Shown piece by piece: positions 53,316 to 62,565 of a DNA stretch of 64,000 nt. The notes below the pieces were generated by a model that was not told the origin of the DNA, did no database searches, and worked only from the letters and a program-made list of their open reading frames with translations. The position numbers and the translations under genes were made by a program. The stretch lies in assembly GCF_038005225.1 (NCBI RefSeq), contig NZ_JBBOSU010000001.1:2592001-2656000 (forward strand), read 5' to 3'. Numbering within the stretch: position 1 is the first letter of the stretch; each line of letters begins with the position of its first letter. The DNA is from Solibacillus sp. FSL K6-1523. Lineage in GTDB: Bacteria; Bacillota; Bacilli; Bacillales_A; Planococcaceae.

Positions 53316-53888
53316 TTACCGCGCGAATACCTCAAAAATACCGATAATTATGAGCAACCACCCTGAAATAGCAGTCGAGTATCTTCCAATAAATGTTTTC
53401 GAAATAAGTGCCCCAAAATGACTTCCCAATCCAATCGTTACAATGGAGAAAAAACCGATTGAAAGTACTGTCCAAACGGCAGAAATTTCATTCGCACCAA
53501 TACCAATGCCCACCGCTAAGCAGTTGATTGATAATATGAATCCGAGAAGAATCGATTCACTTAAAGAGATGACATTATTTTCATCCAGGTCAACTAGCTG
53601 AGGATTGTGCAAAATTTCCTTATGACCAAATTTTTGAGATATCAATGTCCATAAACCAATAATACATAGCAACAAACTTCCTAAAAGATTGGCAATATGT
53701 ACGGACATATACGCGCCGATCGTGCCACCAATCCATACCGCAATATACGTGACGAACATGGAAGAAATCGCAATGCTGACGTTTGATAAGAATGGAATTT
53801 TCGTTTGCTTCACACCATAAGCTAAACCAATTCCTAAATTGTCTAAATTTGCTGCGATTCCTATTACAATAATGGTTATCCAGTGCAT
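53316..53888 (-). CDS. ytaF: YtaF-like sporulation membrane protein (MntP-like)
   Basis: 190 residues with six membrane helices and the paired motif of this family, ANLDNLGIGLAYG near the start and INCLAVGIGIGA in the second half, giving an inverted-repeat fold as in MntP. In Bacillus subtilis, YtaF is a sporulation-associated membrane protein of uncertain function; relatives export Mn2+. ATG at 53888 with AGGAGGG. Monocistronic. Confidence 0.8.
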   Translation of the reverse strand: MHWITIIVIGIAANLDNLGIGLAYGVKQTKIPFLSNVSIAISSMFVTYIAVWIGGTIGAYMSVHIANLLGSLLLCIIGLWTLISQKFGHKEILHNPQLVDLDENNVISLSESILLGFILSINCLAVGIGIGANEISAVWTVLSIGFFSIVTIGLGSHFGALISKTFIGRYSTAISGWLLIIIGIFEVFAR

Positions 53889-53946
53889 GACGAACCCTCC
53901 TCGAAATCATTGAACTCCTTTCATCTTATGGCGAAAAAAAAAATAA

Positions 53947-53975
53947 GTGCCAGGGCTGATGTACAATCCTGGCAC
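53947..53975 (-). terminator. Terminator of the membrane-thioredoxin gene
   Basis: Stem GTGCCAGG / CCTGGCAC with a 13-base loop, followed by TTATTTTTTTTT on the minus strand. Confidence 0.85.
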
Positions 53976-53979
53976 TAAT

Positions 53980-55014
53980 TTATTGCGTATAGCGTTTAAC
54001 AAGCTGATTTAATGTCGCCTCACTTAATGGTCCGACAATCCGATGCAGCTCCTTACCTTCTGCATTTAAAAGAACCGTTGTCGGAATCGTTAGGACACCA
54101 AACCCCTTCCCTGCTCGGTCTTCATCATCCACTAAAATTGGATACGTAACGTTATATTGCGCTAAGAAATTTTGTAACGCTTGTACCCCATCATCGCGCG
54201 CTGCTAAATTGACACCCACAAGCTCCACATTTTCTAGGAGATTGTCCTGAAATGCTTGTAAATGTGGCATTTCTGCCTTACACGGTGGACACCACGTGGC
54301 AAAAAAATTGACAATCGTTAATTGTTTTTGTGGATTGTGCAATGTTCGACTGTCCCCTACCGTTGACGTTAGCTCGATTGCCTCCATTGTAGTGATTGCC
54401 CCTGTTTTTTGCTGTGGCGAATACAAAGCCATCCCCATTAAAAGCGCAATGACCGCAATCGCGAAAGTTTGTTGCAATTGCTTCGTGCGACTAAGTGCCA
54501 CCAGTGAGATAAGGAACACAATAAATATCGCTGGCCAAACAGTTTGAAGCGGGTACTGTATAAATATGAGTAAGCTCACAAGAAACGTGGCAATACGGCT
54601 ATTTTTGAATAGGACAACAAGTGCTATGATAGACAAAATAACGATTAGCCAGTTTTGCTGCAACAAACCAAAAATAATGTGGTAACTTGCAATGAAAATG
54701 AGAAACCCTTGCCATAAGTCGTCTAATTGAAGAGACTGTCGTTTTCGAATGAGCTGAAGAACCGTAACGAAAATAGCTAAATAATGCCCGTTCATTCCCC
54801 CATCAAAGTAAAGGATCGACAAAGGTGCAGTGATGAACGCATCAAAATAAAAAATAACATAGCTTAACTTCCAAATGATGATGTATAAAAAGAGGTACGC
54901 ATCCAATTGCACATCCTTATTCTTTTTCGTCATCCATTCTGAAATAAAAATAGCGACCAAAAATGCAAGCCAACTATATGGTACATTGATGGAGCCGATT
55001 GATAAGTAATCCAT
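53980..55014 (-). CDS. Seven-helix membrane protein fused to a TlpA-like thioredoxin domain
   Basis: Start placed at the ATG at 55014 (MDYLSIGSINVPY), after GAAAGGACACCT, giving 344 residues. The first 205 contain about seven membrane helices in an arrangement recalling Lgt/prolipoprotein transferase-type membrane domains. The last 130 are a TlpA/ResA thioredoxin domain with the active site ATWCPPCKAEM and the cis-proline in LTIPTTVLLN. The domain likely faces outward and handles disulfides, for example in cytochrome maturation. It lies 80 bases after the CoA-disulfide reductase gene on the same strand, but a terminator lies between them. Confidence 0.75.
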   Translation of the reverse strand: MDYLSIGSINVPYSWLAFLVAIFISEWMTKKNKDVQLDAYLFLYIIIWKLSYVIFYFDAFITAPLSILYFDGGMNGHYLAIFVTVLQLIRKRQSLQLDDLWQGFLIFIASYHIIFGLLQQNWLIVILSIIALVVLFKNSRIATFLVSLLIFIQYPLQTVWPAIFIVFLISLVALSRTKQLQQTFAIAVIALLMGMALYSPQQKTGAITTMEAIELTSTVGDSRTLHNPQKQLTIVNFFATWCPPCKAEMPHLQAFQDNLLENVELVGVNLAARDDGVQALQNFLAQYNVTYPILVDDEDRAGKGFGVLTIPTTVLLNAEGKELHRIVGPLSEATLNQLVKRYTQ

Positions 55015-55058
55015 AGGTGTCCTTTCTTCAATCCGAATAGTATTGAATTTTGTTGTAA

Positions 55059-55090
55059 AAAAGGGCAAGCTATTATTCGCTTGCCCTTTT
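55059..55090 (-). terminator. Terminator of the CoA-disulfide reductase gene
   Basis: Stem AAAAGGGCAAGC / GCTTGCCCTTTT with an eight-base loop and TTTTTT on the minus strand. Confidence 0.85.
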
Positions 55091-55094
55091 CATT

Positions 55095-56786
55095 TTATTT
55101 AAAATTATATGTTGAAACAATTGGCTCTCTATTCAGCACTTGATCATTATACGCCTCATATAAGGAAATACCGAGGAATGAACCTGAAATATTATACACA
55201 TTTTCATAGCCACTATTTTCTAACGCCATCACCGCATTATAACTGCGTTGTGCAGAGCGGCAATGTACGTATACGGGTACATCTTTTGGAATTTCGTGCA
55301 TACGCTCACGGAACTCACTTAACGGAATATTTAGTGCACCTTTTAAATGACCGTTCGCAAATTCATTCACTTCACGCACGTCAACAATAACCGCGCCACT
55401 TTCCACTAATGAACGTACTTCACTCACACGTACTTGCTTGAAGCGGCCATGCATAATATTCGTCGCGACTAATGCCGCCATATTGACAACGTCTTTTGCC
55501 GTACTAAACATTGGCGAATACGACAGTTCAAGCTCTTTTAAATCTTCAATCGTACCATTCATCGTAATAAGCGTCGCCATCACGTCAATACGCTTGTCAG
55601 CATTTCCTTTACCAATCGCTTGAGCCCCTAAAATGCGACCTGTTGGCACTTCAAAAATCAATTTAAAATGAAGTGGATTACTCGAAGGCATTAATCCTAC
55701 TTTATCCGGTGCAATAACATACACCGCCTCTATGTTAAATCCTGCTTGCTTTGCTACACGCTCTGTTAAGCCAGTAGCTGCGGCATTATAATCAAATACT
55801 TGGATACTAGATGAACCAATTACTCCCTTATTCACAACTGGCATGCCATAAATATGATCGGCTACAGCACGTGCTTGACGTTGCGCAGGTCCTGCTAATG
55901 CTAAACGTGTCGGCTTATTCAGTAGACGGTGATACACTTCAATCGCATCCCCTACTGCGTAAATCGAGCGATCATTCGTTTGATAATTTTGATTCACTTT
56001 AATGGCACCTGTTTCGCCGATTTCGAGCCCTGCTTCCGAAGCAAGTGACGTTTCAGGACGCACCCCAATCGCTAATACGACGATATCCGCTTGAACTTCT
56101 TTGCCTGAGTTTAATGTAACAGCTGTTTCCGAAATTTTCGCTAAACCATCATTAACAATCAGCTCTACACCTTTGTCCACCATTTCTTTGTGTAAAATTT
56201 GCACCATATCGTCATCAAATGGCGTTAAAATTTGTGGGGCAAACTCTACAAGAGATACGCCACGACCAGCAAGCTTCAAGTTTTCAGCTACTTCCACACC
56301 GATAAATCCGCCACCAATAACCGCGATATTTTTCGCATCTTTTGCTACGATTGCTTGCTGTAAACGCTCAATGTCTACAACATTACGCACCGTAAATACA
56401 TGCGGCAATTGAACATCTTCTAAATTCGGTACAATCGGGCTTGCTCCTGGTGATAAAATTAATTGGTCATAGCTTTCCTCATATGTTTCACCTGTATCGC
56501 TATTTTTTACCGTTACTGTTTTTTCGGTACGGTTGATTTTTACAACTTCGCTATTTACATGCGCGTCAATATTATATTTTGATTCAAATGATTGTGGATT
56601 CATTAATAATAAACGATTACTATTTTCGACAATGCCACTTAAATGATAAGGCAATGAACAGTTTGAAAACGACACATGTGGTCCTTTTTCAAACATCACA
56701 ATTTGCGCCTCTTCATCTAAACGACGAATACGTGCTGCTGCAGATGCACCGCCTGCTACCCCACCAACGACTACGATTTTTTTCAT
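55095..56786 (-). CDS. cdr: CoA-disulfide reductase with C-terminal rhodanese domain
   Basis: Start moved to the ATG at 56786 (MKKIVVVGGVAGGASAAAR), eight bases after GGAGG, giving 563 residues. FAD-binding motif at the N-terminus; active-site cysteine in FSNCSLPYHLSG; second dinucleotide motif VIGGGFIGVEVAENL; dimerisation part; rhodanese domain from about 460 with cysteine in VYVHCRSAQRSY. The enzyme reduces CoA disulfides or polysulfides with NAD(P)H. The rhodanese part handles persulfide sulfur. A CsoR/CstR-like operator lies in its promoter, which fits persulfide control. Confidence 0.9.
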   Translation of the reverse strand: MKKIVVVGGVAGGASAAARIRRLDEEAQIVMFEKGPHVSFSNCSLPYHLSGIVENSNRLLLMNPQSFESKYNIDAHVNSEVVKINRTEKTVTVKNSDTGETYEESYDQLILSPGASPIVPNLEDVQLPHVFTVRNVVDIERLQQAIVAKDAKNIAVIGGGFIGVEVAENLKLAGRGVSLVEFAPQILTPFDDDMVQILHKEMVDKGVELIVNDGLAKISETAVTLNSGKEVQADIVVLAIGVRPETSLASEAGLEIGETGAIKVNQNYQTNDRSIYAVGDAIEVYHRLLNKPTRLALAGPAQRQARAVADHIYGMPVVNKGVIGSSSIQVFDYNAAATGLTERVAKQAGFNIEAVYVIAPDKVGLMPSSNPLHFKLIFEVPTGRILGAQAIGKGNADKRIDVMATLITMNGTIEDLKELELSYSPMFSTAKDVVNMAALVATNIMHGRFKQVRVSEVRSLVESGAVIVDVREVNEFANGHLKGALNIPLSEFRERMHEIPKDVPVYVHCRSAQRSYNAVMALENSGYENVYNISGSFLGISLYEAYNDQVLNREPIVSTYNFK

Positions 56787-56832
56787 CTTGAATACCTCCA
56801 TTTATGTGATTTACTATTCATTTACTACCCTC

Positions 56833-56861
56833 AGTTTATACCCCGCAAGGTATATTGTCAA
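56833..56861 (-). promoter_or_regulatory. Promoter with CsoR/CstR-like operator before cdr
   Basis: On the minus strand TTGACA (56856-56861) is followed by -10-like TAAACT (17-base spacer) or TATAAA (15-base spacer). In between lies the perfect inverted repeat TATACC-TTGCGG-GGTATA (56837-56854). The G/C-tract plus flanking TATAC is the form of CsoR-family operators; CstR senses persulfide. Repressor binding would block the promoter. Confidence 0.6.
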
Positions 56862-57042
56862 TATTGGGTTGATCTTTAATTTAAGGCACTTTGATGGTAA
56901 TTATTATTATGGAGTATTTCCCCCAAAAATAAATTTTATTTCAACTTTACTTTTTAGCTATTTTTATCGATAGCATTAATGCACTTGAAATTTATGTTAA
57001 AATAGTAACGTAATTGGAACTTTTAAGAAAAGAGGTACATCT

Positions 57043-57684
57043 ATGCTTATAAATGACTATATTAATGAAAATTTCCCAAACTTTAACCTTAGACCACCCG
57101 TGTTTTATAACTGGGATACTGGCATACGTTTCGAATTAGGCGTCGGATGGGATAGAAAACACCATTATGAAAACAGTCCCTATGTACAAGGAGTTAATAA
57201 AAGGGCTGTTACATTATTTGAAGCATTACATTTACAAAACGAGGAAATTTTTGTTGTAGTAGATGTGCATGATTTTGGCGATGGAAAACCCTACGAGCAC
57301 AAAAAGAGGATTATGTCTCCCTATGTTTATGAAAAATCAATCTTATATAAATTGAAACATGCAGAAATGCCTTATATTTTCCTAGAAGATGATGAAGACG
57401 AAAAATATAAAACACATCGATTTAGTCTCAAATGTAAACCGTCTGATATTAACTATCGTTCATTGTTAAAGGCAGTATGTAATAAAGATTTAGGATTCCA
57501 ACCAAGCACTTTTCATAGAGTATACTTTTTAAATATCAAAAAGAAAACCATTTTTCACGTGTACGATGATCGTGGCTGTGATTTGCTTGCTACCTGCCCT
57601 GAAGCTATACGGGACATTTATAATACATACAATGATTGGATATTAGATTACGACAGAGATGGAATTGATAAAGTGTTTAAATGA
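57043..57684 (+). CDS. DUF3885 protein
   Basis: 213 residues, soluble. The beginning YINENFPNFNLRPPVFYNWD and the end HVYDDRGCDLLATCPEAIRD match the DUF3885 layout (N-terminal RPxFY-W and C-terminal YDDRGCD). DUF3885 proteins are common beside polymorphic toxins and may be immunity proteins, but this is not established. ATG at 57043 after AAGAGG. It begins a short plus-strand run of small genes. Confidence 0.7.
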   Translation: MLINDYINENFPNFNLRPPVFYNWDTGIRFELGVGWDRKHHYENSPYVQGVNKRAVTLFEALHLQNEEIFVVVDVHDFGDGKPYEHKKRIMSPYVYEKSILYKLKHAEMPYIFLEDDEDEKYKTHRFSLKCKPSDINYRSLLKAVCNKDLGFQPSTFHRVYFLNIKKKTIFHVYDDRGCDLLATCPEAIRDIYNTYNDWILDYDRDGIDKVFK

Positions 57685-57735
57685 TTGCAATAGTAGCAAC
57701 TTTTATACGTTTATATGCAATAGGAGGGACAGTAG

Positions 57736-57900
57736 ATGGATAACGAATATTTCGTAGGCTGGGGTACATTAGCCTTAATAAATGCAGCACTTGCACAAGG
57801 GAAAAATAGAACAGGCTTAAACTGGTTTTTACTTTCCCTTGTATTAGGGCCATTAGCAACACTAATTTTATTATTTGTTGAAAAAAGGCAGGAAAATTAG
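57736..57900 (+). CDS. Small two-helix membrane protein
   Basis: 54 residues from the ATG at 57736 after TAGGAGGG. It reads MDNEYFVGWGTLALINAALA and, after a short polar turn (QGKNRTGLN), a second helix WFLLSLVLGPLATLILLFV, then KRQEN and a stop one base before the next gene. Antholysin-type or lantibiotic-like features are absent. Function unknown; probably co-transcribed with the C39-like gene. Confidence 0.65.
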   Translation: MDNEYFVGWGTLALINAALAQGKNRTGLNWFLLSLVLGPLATLILLFVEKRQEN

Positions 57901-57901
57901 C

Positions 57902-58510
57902 ATGTTTATCGTTAGAACAATTGTTTTATGGGTTGTGATATCAGCAATTATTAATGCCTATTTAATGACAATCCCTATACCTGTTTTACGGAAAAGAAAT
58001 TATCCGACTAACTACCTTATTCAAAAAAATAACCGAATCGATTTTCAAACGAATTTGGAGTGTGCAGCATTTTCAACAGCGTATGTGTTGCGCCATTTTG
58101 GAATGGAGGCAACGGGTGAAGCGTTATATACAAATTTCCCTAGTAAAACGAAGGCAGGCAATGTATATCCAAAAGGAATCCGTACAGTTTTAAGGGAAAA
58201 GGGATTTAAAACAAACTATTTTAAAGGAAATATTGATACATTAAAGTATGAAGTGAGTAAAGGTAATCCCGTAATTGTTTTTGTTAAGACTCAGAAAGAT
58301 CGTAATCATTTGCATTTTGTCCCTGTTGTAGGCTATGACATGGACTATATTTATCTTTCAGAGTCGTTGAAGCATTTGGTGAATTACGGAGATGATCACG
58401 GAAGCTATAATCGCAAAGTTCCGATTAATGAATTTAAGAAGTTATGGGATATAAAGCAAACTTATATGCTTTTTTATAGCAATACTTACATAACCGTAGA
58501 CGCCAAATAA
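57902..58510 (+). CDS. C39-like cysteine peptidase-family membrane protein
   Basis: Start placed at the ATG at 57902 (MFIVRTIVLWVV), with AGGAAAA upstream, giving 202 residues. One N-terminal membrane helix (about 3-25), then a C39/papain-like fold: NLECAAFSTAYVLRHFG with the catalytic-type cysteine and a following histidine/aspartate part, LHFVPVVGYDMDYIYL. C39-like domains process or bind peptides; without an ABC transporter partner here the substrate is unknown. The ATG overlaps nothing but is one base past the previous stop. Confidence 0.7.
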   Translation: MFIVRTIVLWVVISAIINAYLMTIPIPVLRKRNYPTNYLIQKNNRIDFQTNLECAAFSTAYVLRHFGMEATGEALYTNFPSKTKAGNVYPKGIRTVLREKGFKTNYFKGNIDTLKYEVSKGNPVIVFVKTQKDRNHLHFVPVVGYDMDYIYLSESLKHLVNYGDDHGSYNRKVPINEFKKLWDIKQTYMLFYSNTYITVDAK

Positions 58511-58698
58511 AGCGAATATTTTTGATATTTCTAGACTTAGTTACTGGTTACTTTTATACCCTGCTATATGGTTTAGCGTTTTATTATATATAGATATAAA
58601 AAGGAAAAATAGAAATGATAATGTGTAAACGCCTCCAAACCTCGCCTTGGGAAGATTATACTTCGACCAAAGTAAGGAAATAAGAAAGAGAGATGTAT

Positions 58699-59085
58699 AT
58701 GGATAACTTTAAAGAACTTTTGCCAAGAAATAAATTTGATAATGACCGAGTAGAAATGATAAAAAAAATGGATAGAGATAAAATATTACCTTTACTACCT
58801 AACCTCCTTGAATGGATTCAAGATATGAATTGGCCAGTAGCAACAAGCGTATTAGAACTACTTTTAACTTTTCCAGAAGAAATTATACCACATGTGCAAG
58901 ATGTTTTATCTTCTGATGATGATAACTGGAAGTGGTTCATTTTACACTATTTAGTTATAGAATTGCCTATAGAATCGAGAGTTCAGTTTAGAGAGTATTT
59001 AACAAGAGTATCCGAAACACCTACACATAATGAACTCGCAGAAGAACTTGATGAAATAGCAAAAGAAATTTTGGAAACAATTTAA
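58699..59085 (+). CDS. DUF5071 protein
   Basis: 128 residues from the ATG at 58699 (MDNFKELLPRNKFDN); the ATG two codons earlier is too near the AAGAGAG site. The pattern of a PLLPNLLEWIQDMNWPVA segment followed by HEAT-like helices (DNWKWFILHYLVIEL) is that of DUF5071. Function unknown; members occur with immunity-like genes. Confidence 0.7.
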   Translation: MDNFKELLPRNKFDNDRVEMIKKMDRDKILPLLPNLLEWIQDMNWPVATSVLELLLTFPEEIIPHVQDVLSSDDDNWKWFILHYLVIELPIESRVQFREYLTRVSETPTHNELAEELDEIAKEILETI

Positions 59086-59229
59086 ATAAATCCCTCATAT
59101 TCAACGAACGAAGTGCTTTAGTGCAATAAATTTTCCAAAAGTCGTTCTCAAACGAGGGTTGGGGACGTTTTAAAGGAATCTATCAGCAACTTCTAGAAAT
59201 AGTAATATATCAACTTAGGAGGTGTTTAG

Positions 59230-59463
59230 ATGTCTACAAGAAAAGAAACGCCAGAACAGGAAAGAGAGCGTTTATACCGAGAAGAACAAAAAAACAATCC
59301 TTCTGGGAATTTCAATGATAACCTTAATCGTACACAATCTGGTATGCCTAATACTACTGGAATGAGTACCAAAGAAATCGGAGTATTAATTTTAGTTGTT
59401 CTTGTAATTTTTATTGTTTATAGCATTTTAAAATCTTCCCGAACACCGCTTGGGGAGCTTTAA
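59230..59463 (+). CDS. DUF6366 small membrane protein
   Basis: 77 residues: STRKETPEQERERLYREEQ and NPSGNFNDNLNRTQSG form the conserved N-terminal part of DUF6366. A single membrane helix follows (IGVLILVVLVIFIVYSIL). ATG after TAGGAGG. Function unknown. The acetyltransferase gene follows 25 bases later. Confidence 0.75.
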   Translation: MSTRKETPEQERERLYREEQKNNPSGNFNDNLNRTQSGMPNTTGMSTKEIGVLILVVLVIFIVYSILKSSRTPLGEL

Positions 59464-59488
59464 CATTTATAAAAATAGGAGGTACGAA

Positions 59489-59905
59489 ATGTTTGTATTA
59501 GAGCGTTCATTTAAAAATAAAGATTTAGCACAATTAAAGTCTGTTTATCGTTCAGTCGGTTGGAACAAGCATAATGAAGCAATTATTAAGAAAGTGTTTG
59601 AAAATAGCACACATTATGTATTTGCGATAGAAAATGACACTGTTATTGGATTTGCTAGAGCTATTGGTGATGGAGTTTTTAATGCAGCTGTTTATGATGT
59701 GATTATCCATGCTGATTATCAGGGAATGGGGGTTGCTCGTAAATTAATTGAAGATTTATTAGAACAATTAAAAGAACATTCCTGCATTCATCTTATTTCT
59801 ACTACGGGCAACGAATCATTTTATAAGAAGTTAGGTTTTAAAGATTTGAAAACTGGTATGGCTATATATACAAATCCTACTCTTGCCAAGGAATATTTAC
59901 GATAA
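59489..59905 (+). CDS. GNAT-family N-acetyltransferase
   Basis: Start moved to the ATG at 59489 (MFVLERSFKNKDL), after TAGGAGGTACG, giving 138 residues. The acetyl-CoA binding motif A is present as DVIIHADYQGMGVARKLIE (Q/R-x-x-G-x-G/A), and motif B as NESFYKKLGF. It transfers acetyl from acetyl-CoA to an amine; substrate not predictable. A terminator follows. Confidence 0.85.
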   Translation: MFVLERSFKNKDLAQLKSVYRSVGWNKHNEAIIKKVFENSTHYVFAIENDTVIGFARAIGDGVFNAAVYDVIIHADYQGMGVARKLIEDLLEQLKEHSCIHLISTTGNESFYKKLGFKDLKTGMAIYTNPTLAKEYLR

Positions 59906-59970
59906 ATTACATAAAGATACATTTAATTATTAAAAAACGTTCCCAAATACAAGTTTGGGGATACGCCATC

Positions 59971-60014
59971 AAGCCATGAATGTTGTTAAATCAGCGTTCA
60001 TGGCTTTTCTTTAC
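59971..60014 (+). terminator. Terminator of the acetyltransferase gene
   Basis: Stem AAGCCATGAATG / CGTTCATGGCTT (one G-U) with TTTTCTTT. A second small inverted repeat, CCCAAA / TTTGGG, precedes it at 59943. From here to 60,147 no gene is supported. Confidence 0.8.
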
Positions 60015-60146
60015 CACCCTTATTTATACATCTTTTTATACAAATGACACAAAACGTTGATATAGTTGTATTTCTACTTTGCATAAAATCATGTATGTTT
60101 CTCCATGATTTTCAACCACTAAATCCCTTCCCCTCAAAGTTTCACA

Positions 60147-60183
60147 AAAAAAAGCAGAAACGCTGTTCAACCAACGTTTCTGC
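60147..60183 (-). terminator. Terminator of the acyl-CoA carboxylase gene
   Basis: Stem GCAGAAACG / CGTTTCTGC with a 12-base loop; on the minus strand TTTTTTTT follows. Confidence 0.85.
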
Positions 60184-60237
60184 CCTCCCCAGTAATCTAT
60201 TCAGCTATTCTCTCAAGCTGTATCTTTTAAATAAAAA

Positions 60238-61797
60238 TTATAGTGGAATATTTCCGTGCTTTTTGTACGGACGTTCTTCGTGTTTTGTAGAAAGCATATC
60301 TAGTGCTTGAATTAATTTAATACGTGTTTCGCGTGGGTCGATTACGTCATCAACCATACCGCGTGAAGCTGCTACGTATGGGTTTGCGAATTTTTCTTTG
60401 TACTCTTCAATTTTCGCTGCACGTGTTGCTTCTGGATCTGCTGATTTTGCGATTTCACCTGCATGGATAATATTTGCTGCACCTGCTGCACCCATTACCG
60501 CGATTTCAGCGTTTGGCCAAGCAAATACTAAGTCCGCACCAATAGATTTAGAGTTTAAAGCTACATATGCACCACCGTAAGCTTTACGTAAAATAACTGT
60601 AATTTTTGGTACAGTAGCTTCTGAGTATGCATAAAGGATTTTCGCGCCGTGACGAATAATTCCGCCATGTTCTTGTTTAACACCTGGGAAGAAACCAGAT
60701 ACGTCTTCGAAAGTAATAACAGGCACGTTGTATGCGTCACAAGTACGTACGAAACGTGCTAATTTATCTGATGAATCGATATCTAAACCGCCTGCTAGGA
60801 ATTTTGGTTGGTTACATACTAAACCAACTGATTCACCTGCGATACGTGCGAAACCAACAACGATGTTTTTCGCAAATTCTTTTTGCACTTCCATGAATGA
60901 ACCTTCGTCCACTACTTGCTCCACTACTTTACGCACATCATACGATTTCGTTTGGTCAATTGGCACAACGTCTACAAGCTCAGAACGGTACTCGTCACCT
61001 GCTGTATACGGTTGCTTTGGTGCTTTTTCTTTATTGTTTTGTGGCAAGTAAGAAAGTAATTGCTGAATTTGAGCGATTGCTGCATCTTCATCTTCTGCGC
61101 GGAAGTGTGCATTACCTGATACCGCATTGTGTACTTTCGAACCACCTAAACCTTCAGCTGAAATTTTTTCACCTGTTACTGTTTCGATAACTTTTGGTCC
61201 TGTAATGAACATTTGAGATGTTTTATCCACCATTAAAATGAAGTCTGTGATTGCTGGAGAATAAACCGCGCCACCAGCACATGGTCCCATAATGACTGAA
61301 ATTTGTGGAATAACGCCCGAATAAATCGAGTTACGGTAGAAAATATGACCATAGCCATCTAAAGACAATACGCCCTCTTGAATACGCGCGCCGCCTGAAT
61401 CGTTAATGCCGATAAATGGTGTACCGTTTTTCGCAGCTAAATCCATTACAGTTGCGATTTTCTTCGCGTGCATTTCACCAAGTGCTCCACCAAATACCGT
61501 GAAATCTTGTGCGAATAAATAAACGTTACGGCCGTTAATTTTTCCAAAACCTGTGACAACACCATCGCCAGGTCCTTCTAATTTTTCCATACCGAAGTCT
61601 ACAGTACGGTGTGTAATGAATGGATTAATTTCTACAAATGAACCTTCATCTAAAAGTAATGCAATACGCTCACGAGCCGTCTTTTTGCCTTTTTCGTGTT
61701 GCTTTTCAATGCGGGCATCACCGCCACCTAATTCAATAACTTGCTTGCGGTCATAAAGTTCGTTAATTTTATCAAACATGTCTAGTGTAATTGTCAT
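60238..61797 (-). CDS. yqjD: Acyl-CoA (propionyl/methylmalonyl-CoA) carboxylase beta subunit
   Basis: 519 residues with the two crotonase-like carboxyltransferase halves. Acyl-CoA oxyanion glycines are in INDSGGARIQEG and MGPCAGGAVYSP; carboxybiotin side in FEDVSGFFPGVKQEHGG and KAYGGAYVALNSK. The enzyme moves CO2 between carboxybiotin and propionyl-type CoA. Its start follows the epimerase stop by two bases, so the pair forms the propionyl/methylmalonyl-CoA route of Bacillales. The biotin carboxylase/biotin carrier is not in this window. Confidence 0.9.
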   Translation of the reverse strand: MTITLDMFDKINELYDRKQVIELGGGDARIEKQHEKGKKTARERIALLLDEGSFVEINPFITHRTVDFGMEKLEGPGDGVVTGFGKINGRNVYLFAQDFTVFGGALGEMHAKKIATVMDLAAKNGTPFIGINDSGGARIQEGVLSLDGYGHIFYRNSIYSGVIPQISVIMGPCAGGAVYSPAITDFILMVDKTSQMFITGPKVIETVTGEKISAEGLGGSKVHNAVSGNAHFRAEDEDAAIAQIQQLLSYLPQNNKEKAPKQPYTAGDEYRSELVDVVPIDQTKSYDVRKVVEQVVDEGSFMEVQKEFAKNIVVGFARIAGESVGLVCNQPKFLAGGLDIDSSDKLARFVRTCDAYNVPVITFEDVSGFFPGVKQEHGGIIRHGAKILYAYSEATVPKITVILRKAYGGAYVALNSKSIGADLVFAWPNAEIAVMGAAGAANIIHAGEIAKSADPEATRAAKIEEYKEKFANPYVAASRGMVDDVIDPRETRIKLIQALDMLSTKHEERPYKKHGNIPL

Positions 61798-61799
61798 TG

Positions 61800-62213
61800 T
61801 TAGTTATCCCCTTTTCCACTTTTATCGCATAATTCATAAAGTACACCATAAGAATCTTTCGGATGTAAAAACGCTACTTCAGCGCCACCAGCACCGGGTC
61901 CTGGCTCGTCTGAAAGTAAGCGTACGCCTTTTTCACGTAGCTCTGCCATGCGCTCACGGATACCTGTTACGCCAAACGCAATATGATGAATGCCTTCTCC
62001 GCGCTTTTCTAAAAAGCCATGGATTGCACTTTTTTCACTCATTGGCTCAAGCAATTCGATTTTCACGTTGCCTGCATCAATGAAAGCGACTTTTACTTGC
62101 TGTGATTCTACTTCTTCTACTTTTAATAATTTTAAACCTAACGTATTTGTGTAATATGTAATTCGTTCGTCAATATCCCGAACAGCAATACCAATATGAT
62201 CTACTTTTTCCAC
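61800..62213 (-). CDS. mce: Methylmalonyl-CoA epimerase
   Basis: 137 residues, two VOC-fold halves. Metal ligands: the histidine in DHIGIAVRD, glutamate in IELLEPMSEK, histidine in GIHHIAFGV and the last glutamate in YGVLYELCDK. It interconverts (R)- and (S)-methylmalonyl-CoA. GTG start at 62213 after AAAGGAGA. It leads the operon with the carboxylase beta subunit. Confidence 0.9.
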   Translation of the reverse strand: MEKVDHIGIAVRDIDERITYYTNTLGLKLLKVEEVESQQVKVAFIDAGNVKIELLEPMSEKSAIHGFLEKRGEGIHHIAFGVTGIRERMAELREKGVRLLSDEPGPGAGGAEVAFLHPKDSYGVLYELCDKSGKGDN

Positions 62214-62507
62214 GTGTAATACTCTCCTTTAACTGTCCAACATTTTGCAAGATTGCGATAATCCAGTATACAATACCGCCTTTTAGCGTCACACAATCTA
62301 TTTAAATGTTCTGATGCATTTTAAGATTATGAAAATTCCAGATACACCAAGGCTATTCTAACGTTAACGAAAGACATAGCGCTTAGCCTGTAATGTATTC
62401 CTCGATTCAGCTGAGGTTTGCACCCACTTTGAATAGAATTGCACTTTTTGGCATTACTACCCAACTTAAATAATTGGAAGAATTCTGCTGAATCAAGTTA
62501 AATGTAC
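62214..62507. other. Intergenic region with no supported gene
   Basis: AT-rich spacer between the divergent mce and prli42 genes. It must contain the mce operon promoter, but I see no convincing -35/-10 pair or operator. Confidence 0.4.
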
Positions 62508-62535
62508 TTGAGAATTCCTCAAGATTTGTTACACT
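62508..62535 (+). promoter_or_regulatory. Probable promoter of prli42
   Basis: TTGAGA (62508-62513) and TACACT (62530-62535) with a 16-base spacer lie about 30 bases before the coding region, a plausible sigma-A promoter. Confidence 0.5.
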
Positions 62536-62565
62536 ATTACTAGTCCAAACGAAGGAGCGGTAAAT

